Origin: Tipula vernalis
Lineage: Eukaryota; Arthropoda; Insecta; Diptera; Tipulidae
Assembly (NCBI GenBank): GCA_958295665.1
Contig: OY282560.1
Coordinates: 256,971,368 to 257,035,367 of the forward strand
DNA length: 64,000 nt
Direction of reading: 5' to 3'
Made by a program: the position numbers and the translations under genes. Under the pieces are notes generated by a model that saw only the letters and a list, made by a program, of their open reading frames with translations, searched no databases and was not told the origin of the DNA. Position 1 is the stretch's first letter; each line of letters starts with the position of its first letter. Below, one piece after another: positions 11,641 to 21,090 of this stretch.

Positions 11641-12064
11641 CTTTTAAAATAATGGAAAATTATTAAAAATTCCAAAAACTGTGAAATATATTATATTTCA
11701 TCATAATTGGATCGGCTTTGTGACATTGACCGCTATATGGCTTAGCTATTCTAAGAAATGTGCGGGGCCTTCGGGATATTTTCAGTATCTGCGCTAAATA
11801 ATTATTTAAACCATCAAAATTCAGTCAACTTTTAAATTATCTGAAATATAGTAATGTTCAACACAATTGCATGCTTTTGGTTAACTATATAAACAGATGG
11901 TCCAGCTATCTGAAAAGGATGAAAAGAATCTGTTTGGTGGTACGAAAAATCCAAAATTACAAAAAATTTAAATTTTCATATAATTTAAATTCCAATAGGA
12001 AAATAGCTAATTTAACAGTGTAATGTTATTTTTTTTAGCATAAACTTCACACTCATCCTTAACT

Positions 12065-12960
12065 TGTGGTTAAGTTCTTCATGCCACACTCTATCAAATG
12101 CTTGTGCAACGTCTAGAAATACTATTGAACAGACTTTTTCTCCTCTAATGCTTTCTCAATTATCCTGGTTATTCTGTGTACTTGATCAATTGTTGAGTGT
12201 TTGTTGCGAAAACCGAACTGATGATTTGGGATCAAGTTTTTACTCTCGATTATCGGATTTAATCTTTTTACCAGAAGCTTCTCAAAGAGTTTGGACATGA
12301 CTGGCAATAGCGAAATTGGCCTATAAGACGATGTTATGTGTGGTGGTTTCCCAGGTTTTGGGATCATAATTACTTCTGAAATTTTCCATAAGCATGGTAC
12401 ACATTTGATTCTAAATGCTCCTTTTATAAGATTGGTGAATTTCACCAGAGCTTTCCTTGGCAGTTCTTTTAAGATTTCTGCAGTAATAAGATCGTATCCA
12501 GGAGCTTTTTCGTATTCATATTAGCTTTTATCTCACGCATGACTTCTTTTGGTGTTGTCGGTAGGATTTCTTTACTTTCTTGCACAACTTGTTCAGTTAT
12601 TATCTCGGCTTCCAACGTTTGGTCTTCATGTGGCTGGAATATTTTTTCGAGGTGTTCGGCAAATTCTCGAGCTTTATCTTCATTATTTCTAGCCCATTTC
12701 TCACCTTCTATTTTTATTGGGGGGATCTGCATTATTGGTATTTTGATTCTTTTTGTTACTTTCCAAAGAGAATAATCATTACTGTTATCATTAGTTAATT
12801 TTATTAAATAGTTGCTGATTGATTCATCTTTCAATTCTTTGATCTCTCTTCTTAATTGTTGAGTGAGATTGTTCAAATGAGTTTTATCTTGGGGGGCCCT
12901 TGTTTGTTGCCATACTCTTCTCGCTCTTCTTTTTTCTGCGAGGAGTTCCCTAATTTCCAT
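12065..12960 (-). pseudogene. LINE reverse transcriptase N-terminal half and linker
   Basis: Frames at 12469-12960 (linker, with EKRRARRVWQQTRAPQDK) and 12122-12445 (palm and fingers) read in the Jockey order. Diagnostic RT text includes VIMIPKPGKPP, SSYRPISLLPVMSKLFEKLL and NHQFGFRNKHSTIDQVHR. After a break near 12120, the motif A block FLDVAQAFDRVWHEELNHKL runs to the foldback insertion site at 12064. The catalytic Asp of motif A is thus present. The coding sequence then resumes at 9832 on the other side of the insertion. Confidence 0.85.
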
Positions 12961-13740
12961 AGGGTAATTGTTTCCCTTGATTTTCGTTTTAATTTGAGAA
13001 GTATTTTCCCAAGCTGATTGCTGCTTACATCGTTTACAAATTTGTGAACTTCTTTGTCTAATTGTTCTTCAGTCTTTAATGGAACCATTAAGTTAATTTT
13101 TTCTTCTAGCGATAGTCTAAAGCATGCCCAATTAGTGTGATTATTTACTAGGAATGGGTTTCTTTCTTTCTGAATGATTTTTTCACTTAACGTTAGAAGT
13201 ATTGGTGAATGATAGGTAGGTTGGTTTTCCAGTTGAGAGGGCTTCACAACTGCATTTTCTGATAGCTTTTAGGAGTTCTTTAGCCTTAGTCGTTGTTAAT
13301 CTGGATCCCCAGTGGACATTTTTTGCATTAAAGTCCCCTCCAAGTACAAATCGTTTTCCTAACTTACTGAGGAACTCGAGATAATCTTTTTCTTTCATTG
13401 AGTGCTTCGGTGGGGAGTAAATACTAACAAAACAAATAGAACTACTTTTGGATTTGACAATAACAGCAGTTGCTTGTATTTCTTCCGTTTCATATTTTAA
13501 CTCCTCATAGTGGTGAATACTATTTCTAATTATAACAGCACTATCTCCTTTAGCAGTGTTTCCAGGGTGAATAGTGTGATATATTTGATAATTTTTAAAT
13601 TTAATGATTATTTTCTAGTGAAGTGTGTTTCCGTGATGAGGCATACCTACATCGATGTTTTCTGCGTCCAGGACCACTTGCAGTTCTTGTTGATGTTGCG
13701 TCAGTCCATTGGCATTCCAACATAAGATTCTAAGATCATT
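12961..13740 (-). pseudogene. LINE endonuclease domain
   Basis: The apurinic-like endonuclease begins near 13735 with LRILCWNANGLTQHQQELQ and continues through DVCLITETHFT. After stops it reaches the open segment 13183-13398 with RFVLGGDFNAKNVHWGSR, which contains the GDFNAxHxxWG motif of Jockey endonucleases. A further frame (12873-13247) carries the C-terminal endonuclease and linker. At least two frame breaks are visible, so it is non-functional. Confidence 0.8.
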
Positions 13741-14049
13741 GACCATTTTTCTGTTTAGGGATGGCTCCGTTAGTGCTGTATTCTAGTTTCTGTAATCGCT
13801 CATCAAATGCATTTAGTCAGCTTAAAATTAATTTTTGACTTATATCGTCATTTTGAGCAGTTTTTCCTGGATTTCCGCTGCTCATCATTACTTGAGCCTA
13901 AGTCATTTTACCAAATTGTCCTTGAGTAGTTCCCGACACTCTACAATTAACTTCGGGTCGGTTCATCTTAACCGCTTGCTTCCTTAATAAACTTGGATTT
14001 TTAGCAATCACGTTCTTATTTTTGATGTTTTGCAGTTCAATAGAACGCT

Positions 14050-14215
14050 GCATCCTCTCTAGTTAGCTGGATGGTTTTCTGCACAGTGAACGCATTTAGG
14101 TTGAACATTTTGACTATGTCAAGCCTATGGGCATACACAAAAATATTGCAACAGGGAACCCAGGTGTGTCAAATGTTTAGGTAAACATCATACCAAAGAA
14201 TTTTGGAATACAGCA
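14050..14215 (-). pseudogene. LINE gag zinc knuckles, partly inverted
   Basis: On the minus strand near 14060-14105 the text QPKCVHCAENHPAN is a CCHC-type knuckle of a Jockey gag. The knuckle that normally precedes it, RCVKCLGKHHTKEF, is instead on the plus strand at about 14163-14210. A local inversion of roughly 80-100 bp inside the gag end explains this. Nothing further upstream of gag is recognisable, so the LINE is 5' truncated. Confidence 0.55.
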
Positions 14216-14889
14216 TTTTTTTTTAATTATTACATCATCCCGCCGGTCTGTTGGTCATACAGATGTTTGTGTTAAGTTATTTTATTTCCCTTCCCAAATA
14301 AAGAACCAGAACTTTTCAATTTACTGGAAATACGATAGAATAGACAAATGAGAACAAATTTCTAGATAATTTTTAATCTTTGCGAAAAGGCCGAAAATGT
14401 GTTCTAATTATAAGTGTACTGTTTTTTCTGGGGAGTTTCCGGTTCCTGTTATGACTCTATGCCTTTGTAATTTTTGCCTGTTACAAAATTGGCTTAATTT
14501 TTCAGGAGAATTTTTAAGAAGAGCTTTATGAGACCATATGACAATATGATTTAGTTTCATCTTTCCCTTCCATATACATATTCTAATAAACCGTCACCCA
14601 CCATGTATCAACGTTCCATGTGGTACCTTATTTCAAAGGCTAGTTATAATCGGCACCGGTGACTAGGTTGATTCCCTCCAAGTGGCTCAACCTCAGAAAA
14701 CCATATTTGTTTCCAGGCTCCATAAGGACGTTTCTGAACTCAAAGTTTTTTTCATATTTAAAAGATAGGTTTAATAGTAGCAGATGTTAGCTGTAAAGGC
14801 ATTTTACCACGTCGAGTCAATGAAGGTGACCGAAATATTTCTTCGTTTTGGATTAGGGAACCGGTTTTTAATGTGGATAGCTTGCTACA
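14216..14889. other. Intergenic DNA, no gene recognised
   Basis: No continuous reading frame or known motif could be identified. The sequence is somewhat less AT-rich than its surroundings at 14560-14720. It may therefore belong to the same decayed element as the segment at 14890-15250. Confidence 0.3.
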
Positions 14890-15269
14890 ACCTAGCTCAT
14901 GGCCGTCTGGCGCAACAGTAATAATAACAATATTTTTTTTTCGGGTACTTCAACAAACTCCAACCAATTTATAACTGATGCCAGCCGATTGGTAATAAAC
15001 TCGAATATTAATTGTTACAATTTTTCGTCGCTCAAATTATTTGATTGCAATGTTGGGACTGGTCATCAAAGCCAATGGAATTCCGCAGGTTATTTTATTC
15101 AATGCATTGCCAACAATATGCTATTGTGGAAATTGGGTTTAATAGTGGAATTTACAACGGTGAGTTGTTTCATTGCGACTTCGCTGTTTTTAGATATGAT
15201 AGATCACCTCGAAACAGCACTAAACTAAAGATGAGGTGTTCTCTTAGCTGTTCATTCATTTCTTTATAG
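14890..15269 (+). pseudogene. Possible retroelement RNase H relic (uncertain)
   Basis: Two overlapping frames (14899-15228 and 15045-15269) contain QFITDASRL, resembling the first RNase H motif (TDAS) of DIRS-type or other LTR-like retroelements. About 75 codons later, RYDRS/DHLE-like text appears in different frames. Frame changes in between would be needed to join them. No flanking reverse transcriptase or tyrosine recombinase was recognised. I regard this as a weak lead only. Confidence 0.22.
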
Positions 15270-15760
15270 TAAACGTATAATTTTATCTGGTTTTGAATCT
15301 ACTGAATTTGTATGGGTGGGTCAATTTGTAGTTTTTATTTCTAAAAAAAAAAAATTTGATTTTATAGTCCTTTATATATACCGCCGAGATCTTCTATCGA
15401 TGTTTATTTAAATCATATAGAATGTAAAGGGTGTTCCATCTGTTAGTTTTTTCATTAATATTAAAAAAAGCACATGTTGTATGTTGGAAATTCCAAATTT
15501 TTTATTGAAATTGAAAGTTGGTTCTATGCCATTTATATATGAAATACAACATCGTTCATGTGACCAGTGGTGCGATTCCGGTTCGGTGATAAAATGAAAT
15601 GATAAATTTGATTCGGTGTAAACAAAGCAAATAGCAGAATTTATTGTTTTTCATATTATGTCTACTTTGAAATTTAATTTTTTAAATTTTATCAAGAAGT
15701 AAAGCAAAGGCAAAATAATTATTCAATATACTAGATTTACAACGATACACGATGCTACAA
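15270..15760. other. Intergenic DNA, no gene seen
   Basis: A tract at 15426-15445 (agggtgttccatctgttag) is the inverse of 25062-25080 (ctaacagatgga-type, then gcaccctt), so both places may hold an end of the same small repeat family. A segment at 15570-15600 (gtgcgattccggttcggtgataa) resembles 22885-22915 in inverse orientation. No coding sequence is evident. Confidence 0.35.
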
Positions 15761-15847
15761 GTATTTTACACTATAAGCTACATTTTACATTTATAATAAA
15801 ACAACTTAAGTTATTTTTAAAATAATTTTAACCCATTAACGCTTGTC

Positions 15848-15863
15848 GTACCCAAGCGAGTAC
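15848..15863. promoter_or_regulatory. Subterminal palindrome 1 of piggyBac
   Basis: GTACCCAAGCGAGTAC lies 16 bp inside the left tip. It is an imperfect palindrome shared with two other places in the same element. Its subterminal position suggests a transposase contact site, which is inference. Confidence 0.4.
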
Positions 15864-16016
15864 ACCCCTTTTTCTCACTAGTACTTCTTTCTCTTTGCAT
15901 AATTTTTTTTTTTTTTGTTTTAAATAAATTTGTAATAGTGCAAGTAACATAACCTAGTCGTACTTTTCATCGCAGAAGTGAATAGAAGTGTGTTTTTTGT
16001 TGCGAGTTTTCTTAAA

Positions 16017-18062
16017 ATGTCTGAAGGTAAATTGCACCTGATTATATTATCTCTAACGGTAAAATCTGATCTTGTATTTTGTTTTAAATGTTTGGAATTA
16101 CTTAAATATATATTAAACTTTATTTTCTAATAAAATTTGTGCAAAAAAAAACAATATCGAAACCGTTACTTCTCGAAACATTTTACTGTACTCAGCCGAG
16201 TACAATGGGCAGTTATGTAATTAAAATATATATTTTTATTTTTTTTTTGTTTAGAAATGAGTGCATATTTTACAGAAATAAGCACTAACAATTTTTATGG
16301 TCGAAAATTATTCAATACACTTCCGGAGGCTTTTGATGCCTTAAGTGAGAATGACAATGAAGAAGATATTGTTCTGTTGCCCCCAGAACCAAATTATCTA
16401 ACTGATGAAGAAGAATTCGATGACAATGATCTTATGACTATAGCGGTTCCAAATGATGTGCCAGGTCAAATTGAAATTGGCCCCAATACCTTACAAGAAG
16501 ATGATATTTTTTCATCTAGCGACGATGAACCGATAAGTGCCCTGACTGCTAAAAAAAAGAAAACAATTCATACATTTTCATGGAAAAAAGTGGAACCATC
16601 ATATACCACCCTTGGAAGTCCTATTGAATCCCTTCACAACGAACGCAGAGACGAACTTATATCGGAATTAAAAAATTTAACTCCCACGGCAATTTTTGAA
16701 AAAATTTTGGATGAATCAGTTGTTCAACTTATTGTTGACCAAACAAATTTATATGCTCAGCAGAAGAATAACCACAGCTTTAACCTAACGGCTTTGGAAG
16801 CAAGAACTTTTATTGGTATTTTGTTTTTGACTGGTTATCATCCACAACCACAAGAGAGAATGTACTGGTCCCTTGACGAGGATATTGGAGTTGAGCTAGT
16901 TGCTAAGTGTATGAGTAGAAACAGATATCTAGAAATAAGAAGATATATACATCTAGCTGATAACAACCAATTGAATAAGGATGATAAAATGTTCAAGATT
17001 CGTCCTTTGATGAACATTTTAAATAATAAATTTATGCAGTGGGGAGTTTTTCAGACTGAACTAGCAATTGACGAAGCCATGATAAAATATTTTGGGCATC
17101 ATCCAGCCAAACAATTTATTAGGGGAAAGCCTGTACGATTTGGCTACAAAGATTGGATGTTATGTAGTTCATCTGGATATTGCTATGCGTTTGACACTTA
17201 TTGTGGAAAAAATAATAATCAGTATAGTACTACAGAAACTCTTGGAGCTAAAGTGGTTCTTTCTTTATTAGAGAAGCTAGAACATCCAGAAGAACATGTG
17301 ATTTACTTCGACAATTATTTTACTACATTGGAACTTATGAGACTTCTTAGAGAGAAAAAAATCAGAGCTACGGGTACCATCAGGGAGAACCGCTTAAAAA
17401 AATGTCCAATTGAAGATACCAAGAAAATGAAGAAAGCTGAAAGAGGATATTTCGATTATATGTTTGATACAAATAACGAAATCCTAATTGTAAAATGGGT
17501 CGATAATAGTGTTTGCACAATGGCATCAAACTATGATAAAATCGAGCCGCTTTCGAAAGTCAGAAGATGGTCGAAGATACAGAAAGCTGTTGTCGATGTA
17601 CCACAACCTCTTCTTTTTAAAAATTACAATCGAGGAATGGGCGGAGTGGAACTAAACGATCAAAGTGTGAACACGTACCGTATTAGTATACGAGGGAAAA
17701 AATGGTGATGGGTATTATTTACGCATATGATAGATCTATGCATGACAAATGCTTGGAAGGTCTCTCAGGTGGCTTCTGACATCAAAATGACGCAATTGGA
17801 GTTTACGCGATATGTGACACGGTCATATCTACTTAGTGCAAGAAGTAGGGCTGCCAGAAAACCGGTGATACCAATCAGCGTAGTTGAAGACGGCCATGGT
17901 CACTACCCAAAAAAACTGGAGAAGCAACTAAGATGTGCAATTTGTCATGCCAGAATTAGATGGTGTTGCAAAAAATGCGGTACAACCCTTTGCATCGAAC
18001 GAGATTGTTTCGAGGTATACCATACCCGAGGAACTTCATATCTGCCCATTGTACTCGCTTGA
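16017..18062 (+). pseudogene. piggyBac transposase with one in-frame stop
   Basis: The enzyme cuts and pastes DNA at TTAA. A short first exon, ATG at 16017 to 16026, joins at GT-AG sites (intron 16027-16254) in frame to the long exon, adding MSEE before MSAYFTEI. The main frame runs 16257-17708 (483 codons) and ends at TGA 17706-17708. The same frame resumes immediately and continues to 18062. The total is about 605 codons, normal for the family. Numbering from the second Met, acidic residues fall at D272 (AIDEAMIKYF), D352 (IYFDNYFTT) and D468 (GGVELNDQ). The residue expected to be Asp in GGVD is Glu here (E465). The tail has a cysteine-rich finger (CAICHARIRWCCKKCGTTLC). A single nonsense change plus the D-to-E change make it probably inactive. 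Confidence 0.85.
16188..16203. promoter_or_regulatory. Internal palindrome 2 of piggyBac, in the intron
   Basis: GTACTCAGCCGAGTAC falls inside the predicted intron of the transposase gene (16027-16254). It shares the outer GTACYC and GAGTAC half-sites with the subterminal copies. Confidence 0.4.
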
Positions 18063-18066
18063 GTAC
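18051..18066. promoter_or_regulatory. Palindrome 3 of piggyBac, overlapping the stop codon
   Basis: GTACTCGCTTGAGTAC spans the last codons and the TGA stop (18060-18062) of the transposase. It is the third copy of the 16-bp palindrome found at 15848 and 16188. Confidence 0.4.
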
Positions 18067-18318
18067 ATTGCTCTATTTTTTCGAAACATAAAAAACGAAA
18101 GACTGAAGTATATTTTTAGTTATTTTTATTATATTTGTACTGAATTAGAATTAAAAAAATCATCTGCACGTTTTACTTTTCATTTGGGCGTTAATGGGTT
18201 ATTAATTGGAAAAAATTTTCCTTATAGTAACAATATTTAACTTTAAATATTGTTACTATAAGGAAAATTTTTTTCAATTAAAATTATTTTAAAAATAACT
18301 TAAGTTGTTTTATTATAA

Positions 18319-18653
18319 ATTTATAAGTGACAAAATATACACAAGCAAAATGGATATACACCATTATAACTCATACATTTTACACTATAAGCTTACATTT
18401 TCCAAAATGATATTTTGTTTTTCTAACAGGGCAGAATTTTTTAAGTGAAATAGACTAAAAGTGGTTATTTCCAGCATGGACCAAAAATTGCCAATTTCTC
18501 TATGAAAAATATTCCTAAAATTCTTGATTTTGGTCAAAACAAGCTATTTACTATAAAAAACTGATCAAAAGTAAGTAGCAAAAAGTAAGATGTAAATAGC
18601 GACTTTTGATCAGACACTCCACATTTATACCACTCAATAGTCTTTACTAATAC
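18319..18653. other. Intergenic DNA, no gene seen
   Basis: The part at 18376-18405 (ttttacactataagcttacat) repeats 15764-15790 in direct orientation. It therefore probably belongs to the same interrupted palindromic repeat or a related copy. A small inverted match, cttttgatca, lies at 18560-18615. Nothing coding is visible. Confidence 0.35.
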
Positions 18654-18670
18654 GTTATACCGGAATGATA

Positions 18671-18893
18671 TCAAAGGGCCGAATGTCGAAGGGCCGAATG
18701 TCGAAGGGCCGAATATGTCGAAGGGCCGAATGTCGAAGGGCCGAATGTCGAAGGGCCGAATTTGTCGAAGGGCCGAATGTGTCGAAGGGCCGAATGTCGA
18801 AGGGCCGAATGTCGAAGGGCCGAATGGGTCGAAGGGCCGAATGGATCGAAGGGCCGAATGGGTCGAAGGGCCGAATGGGTCGAAGGGCCGAAT
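18671..18893 (+). repeat. 15-bp minisatellite, left end of element B
   Basis: About fifteen copies of gaagggccgaatgtc, with variants that add g, tt, gg or ga, run to a poly-T tract at 18893. Open frames of 70-84 codons in all three frames arise because the unit is a multiple of three without stops. They read as SKGRM or RRAEC repeats and are not genes. Confidence 0.92.
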
Positions 18894-19406
18894 TTTTTTT
18901 TTTTTTGTTTTGTTTTTAGAAATATAATTTTTAAAATTTGTTGTTTTAAGAAATATTTGGTAATTTTTTTTTAGTCAAATATAAATTAATTTTTTATGAG
19001 TTTATGTATTTTATTATATTTGATCTTTGGATATTCTATCGACAATTGAGGTTGTTTATATTTTGCGTTCCTTTTGGTATTATCAAGTGAAAAAATATTT
19101 GTACATAATAGGTATTTTACCAAAACCAAGTCTTATTATATCAATATAAATGGAATATATATGTAGGTATACACATATGTATTACTTTTGTAGTATAACC
19201 CGCTCGTATATAATAACAAAAGGCGAAGGTTATTTTTTTCTAATATGCGTACCAAATGTAAATAGATTTTAAATAAGAAAAAGGAATTTTGTCATAAAAT
19301 GTCATGAAAATTCTTTCATTCTTTCAAAATTCTTTCCAACGATGTTATTTTCGAGAACATTATATAGTTTATTACTATTGTTTTAGAAAAAAAAAAAAAG
19401 TAAATA

Positions 19407-19592
19407 ATGAATCCTAATTATCGGTCGGCTTTCTTTCAATCTCACTATACGATGTATTTTTTTTCTCTACACGACGAACACATAACAAACAAAGGGATGG
19501 AAAGATTTTTAAGTGGTGGATCTACAAAAAAGAGTTTTATTGATGTTTTCCATTCATCCAATCATAAATTACAACATTATGTATTTGGGTAA
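19407..19592 (+). other. Arm-encoded peptide of element B
   Basis: A 61-codon frame starts MNPNYRSAFFQSHYTMYFF and includes STKKSFIDVF. The opposite arm (20225-20385, minus strand) encodes the clearly related NPNYRSAFFQPHYTKMHYF and GSTKKSFIDV, with one stop. Differences are mostly substitutions that keep the frame, which hints at a once-coding segment present in both arms. I do not recognise the family. It may be a captured host exon or part of a lost transposase. Confidence 0.35.
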
Positions 19593-19611
19593 TCCTTTTA
19601 TTCTATATAAT

Positions 19612-19775
19612 CCGCTCCTACGTGCGGCACGCAGTGCGACATGTTTGCTGATCCCGGCTCCTACGTCCCCCGAAGCTCAAATCTAAAGCCCCTCGGAGGG
19701 CTAAACGGGGGGAGCGCAGCGACCTCCCGCGTGCCCGTGAGAGTTACCGAAGCCGTTAGCCTCTACAATTCCAAA
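19612..19775. other. GC-rich island in the core of element B
   Basis: This stretch of about 160 bp is far more GC-rich than the rest of the window, with blocks such as ccccctcgg-like text, ggggggagcgcagcgacctc and cgcgtgcccgtgagagttac. The motif gctcctacgt occurs twice. It has no open frame of note and no match I can name. Its composition suggests a different origin from the surrounding arms. Confidence 0.5.
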
Positions 19776-19997
19776 TTAAATTAGTCGATATCATTTTTCT
19801 TCAATTTATTTTCCTCAGAATAAAGAAAAAATAGTACGGGAAATTGTTATGCAAGATTTTTTATTGCAATATTTTATAATTGCAACTTTTTGTAATTGCA
19901 ATATTTTGTAATGCAAAATTTACATACCAAAGTCAGTTTTCCTACGTCCCTTATTTTAAGTTGATTTTTTATATGAGTAGGCATTTATCTACTTACA

Positions 19998-20201
19998 TCA
20001 AGATGGTTCAGATTCAATTAATAAAAAACAAATTGTAATAATTACACAAATTTTATTTAAAATTATAATTCCGGAAGTTAGTTTCTCTTCTTGAGCTTTT
20101 CTTCTTTTTCTAGATATTTTTGTTATCTTTCTCTTGTCTTTTCTTTTTCTAGATATATTTGTCCATGATGCAAATAGGTATATAGAATAACCAAAACACA
20201 T
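19998..20201 (-). other. Unassigned lysine/arginine-rich frame in element B core
   Basis: A 67-codon minus-strand frame contains a near-duplicated ISRKRKD/ISRKRRK segment. It continues directly from the arm-encoded peptide region at 20225-20385 on the same strand, so it could be the next part of the same former gene. There are no known domains, and it could be chance. Confidence 0.2.
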
Positions 20202-20948
20202 AATACAACATTATTTATTTATGATTATGTTCATGGACACATCAATAAAACTCTTTTTTGTAGATCCACACTTGAAAAATCTTTACATCCCTTTTTTTAT
20301 GTATTTATCGTGTAGAGCAAAATAATGCATTTTCGTATAGTGAGGTTGAAAGAAAGCCGACCGATAATTAGGATTCTTTGTTCCAAAAGACAAATTCCAC
20401 CACTTACATTTTTTTTCTAAAACAATAGCAATAAACTATAAAATGGTCTAGAAAATAACATCGTTCGAAAAGAATGAATATTATCATCAGTTTAAAGAAC
20501 AGAAGTAAATTGAATTTTTATGACATTTTATGACAAAATTCCGTTTTCTTATTTAAAATCTATTTACATTTGGTACGCATATTAGAAAAAAATAACCTTC
20601 GCCTTTTGTTATTATATACGAGCGGGTTATACTACAAAAGTAATACATATGTGTATACCTACATATATATTCCATTTATATTGATATAATAAGACTTGGT
20701 TTTGGTAAAATACCTATTATGTACAAATATTTTTTCACTTGATAATACCAAAAGGAACGCAAAATATAAACAACCTCAATTAATGCAATATTTTTGTCGA
20801 TAGAATATCCAAAGATCAAATATAATAAAATACATAAATTCATAAGAAATTAATTTATATTTGACAAAATAAAAAATTACCAAATATTTCTTAAAACAAC
20901 AAATTTTAAAAATTATATTTCTAAAAACAAAACAAAAAAAAAAAAAAT

Positions 20949-21090
20949 TCGGCCCTTCGACCCATTCGGCCCTTCGACCCATTCGGCCCTTCGACCCATT
21001 CGGCCCTACGACCTATTCGGCCCTTCGACATTCGGCCCTTCGACATTCGGTACTTCGACATTCGGCCCTTTGAAATTCGGCTCTTCGTAC
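20949..21090 (-). repeat. 15-bp minisatellite, right end of element B
   Basis: About nine copies of the same unit in inverse orientation (ttcggcccttcga) follow an A-rich tract at 20932-20947. The array is shorter than the left one and includes mutated units (for example ggccctacgacctattc). Confidence 0.9.

Larger units (their letters stand above)
9841..12056. mobile_element. Foldback element A with tandem subrepeats in its arms
   Basis: The element starts ATGAGTGTGAAGTTTATGCT and ends with the exact inverse at 12037-12056. It is flanked by CCTTAACT at 9833-9840 and 12057-12064, an 8-bp target duplication within LINE sequence. The outer arms (about 460 bp left, 430 bp right) are inverted copies. 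The inner arms are arrays of about 158-bp subrepeats, six instances on the left and three on the right. Centre is a short unique loop at about 11110-11165. Drosophila FB elements have the same architecture, though with 9-bp duplications. No transposase is encoded. Confidence 0.85.
8825..14215 (-). mobile_element. Jockey-like LINE, split by foldback element A
   Basis: Reading the minus strand gives the order gag zinc knuckle, endonuclease, linker, reverse transcriptase, C-terminal tail, then an A-rich 3' end at about 8760-8830. This is the layout of a Jockey-clade non-LTR retrotransposon. It is interrupted at 9833-12064 by a foldback element flanked by an exact 8-bp duplication of LINE sequence (CCTTAACT). 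The LINE therefore predates the foldback. Stops and deletions show it is dead. Confidence 0.85.
15832..18198 (+). mobile_element. piggyBac-family transposon, nearly complete
   Basis: The left tip CCCATTAACGC follows TTAA at 15828-15831. The right tip GCGTTAATGGG ends at 18198 and is followed by TTAT, one substitution from the expected TTAA duplication. The element is 2,367 bp, a normal size for piggyBac. It contains one transposase gene with a small intron and a single in-frame stop. Three 16-bp imperfect palindromes of the form GTACYCnnnCGAGTAC-like sequence lie at 15848, 16188 and 18051. Confidence 0.88.
15790..18318. repeat. Palindrome split by a piggyBac insertion
   Basis: The 18202-18275 segment is a near-perfect palindrome centred near 18240, with arms containing ttccttatagtaacaatatt and its inverse. 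Its right flank at 18277-18318 (ttattttaaaaataacttaa) is the inverse of 15790-15831, which lies on the far side of the piggyBac element. Without piggyBac the two parts form one palindrome of about 160 bp. The transposon therefore inserted at a TTAA inside one arm of an existing palindromic MITE. Confidence 0.75.

Noticed and set aside
18671..18893. Short regularly spaced repeats that might suggest a CRISPR array
   Set aside because: The units are contiguous without unique spacers, and the sequence is eukaryotic.
18665..18974. Frames reading KGRMSKGRM and RRAECRRAE
   Set aside because: The 15-bp minisatellite is open in all three frames. There is no coding evidence.
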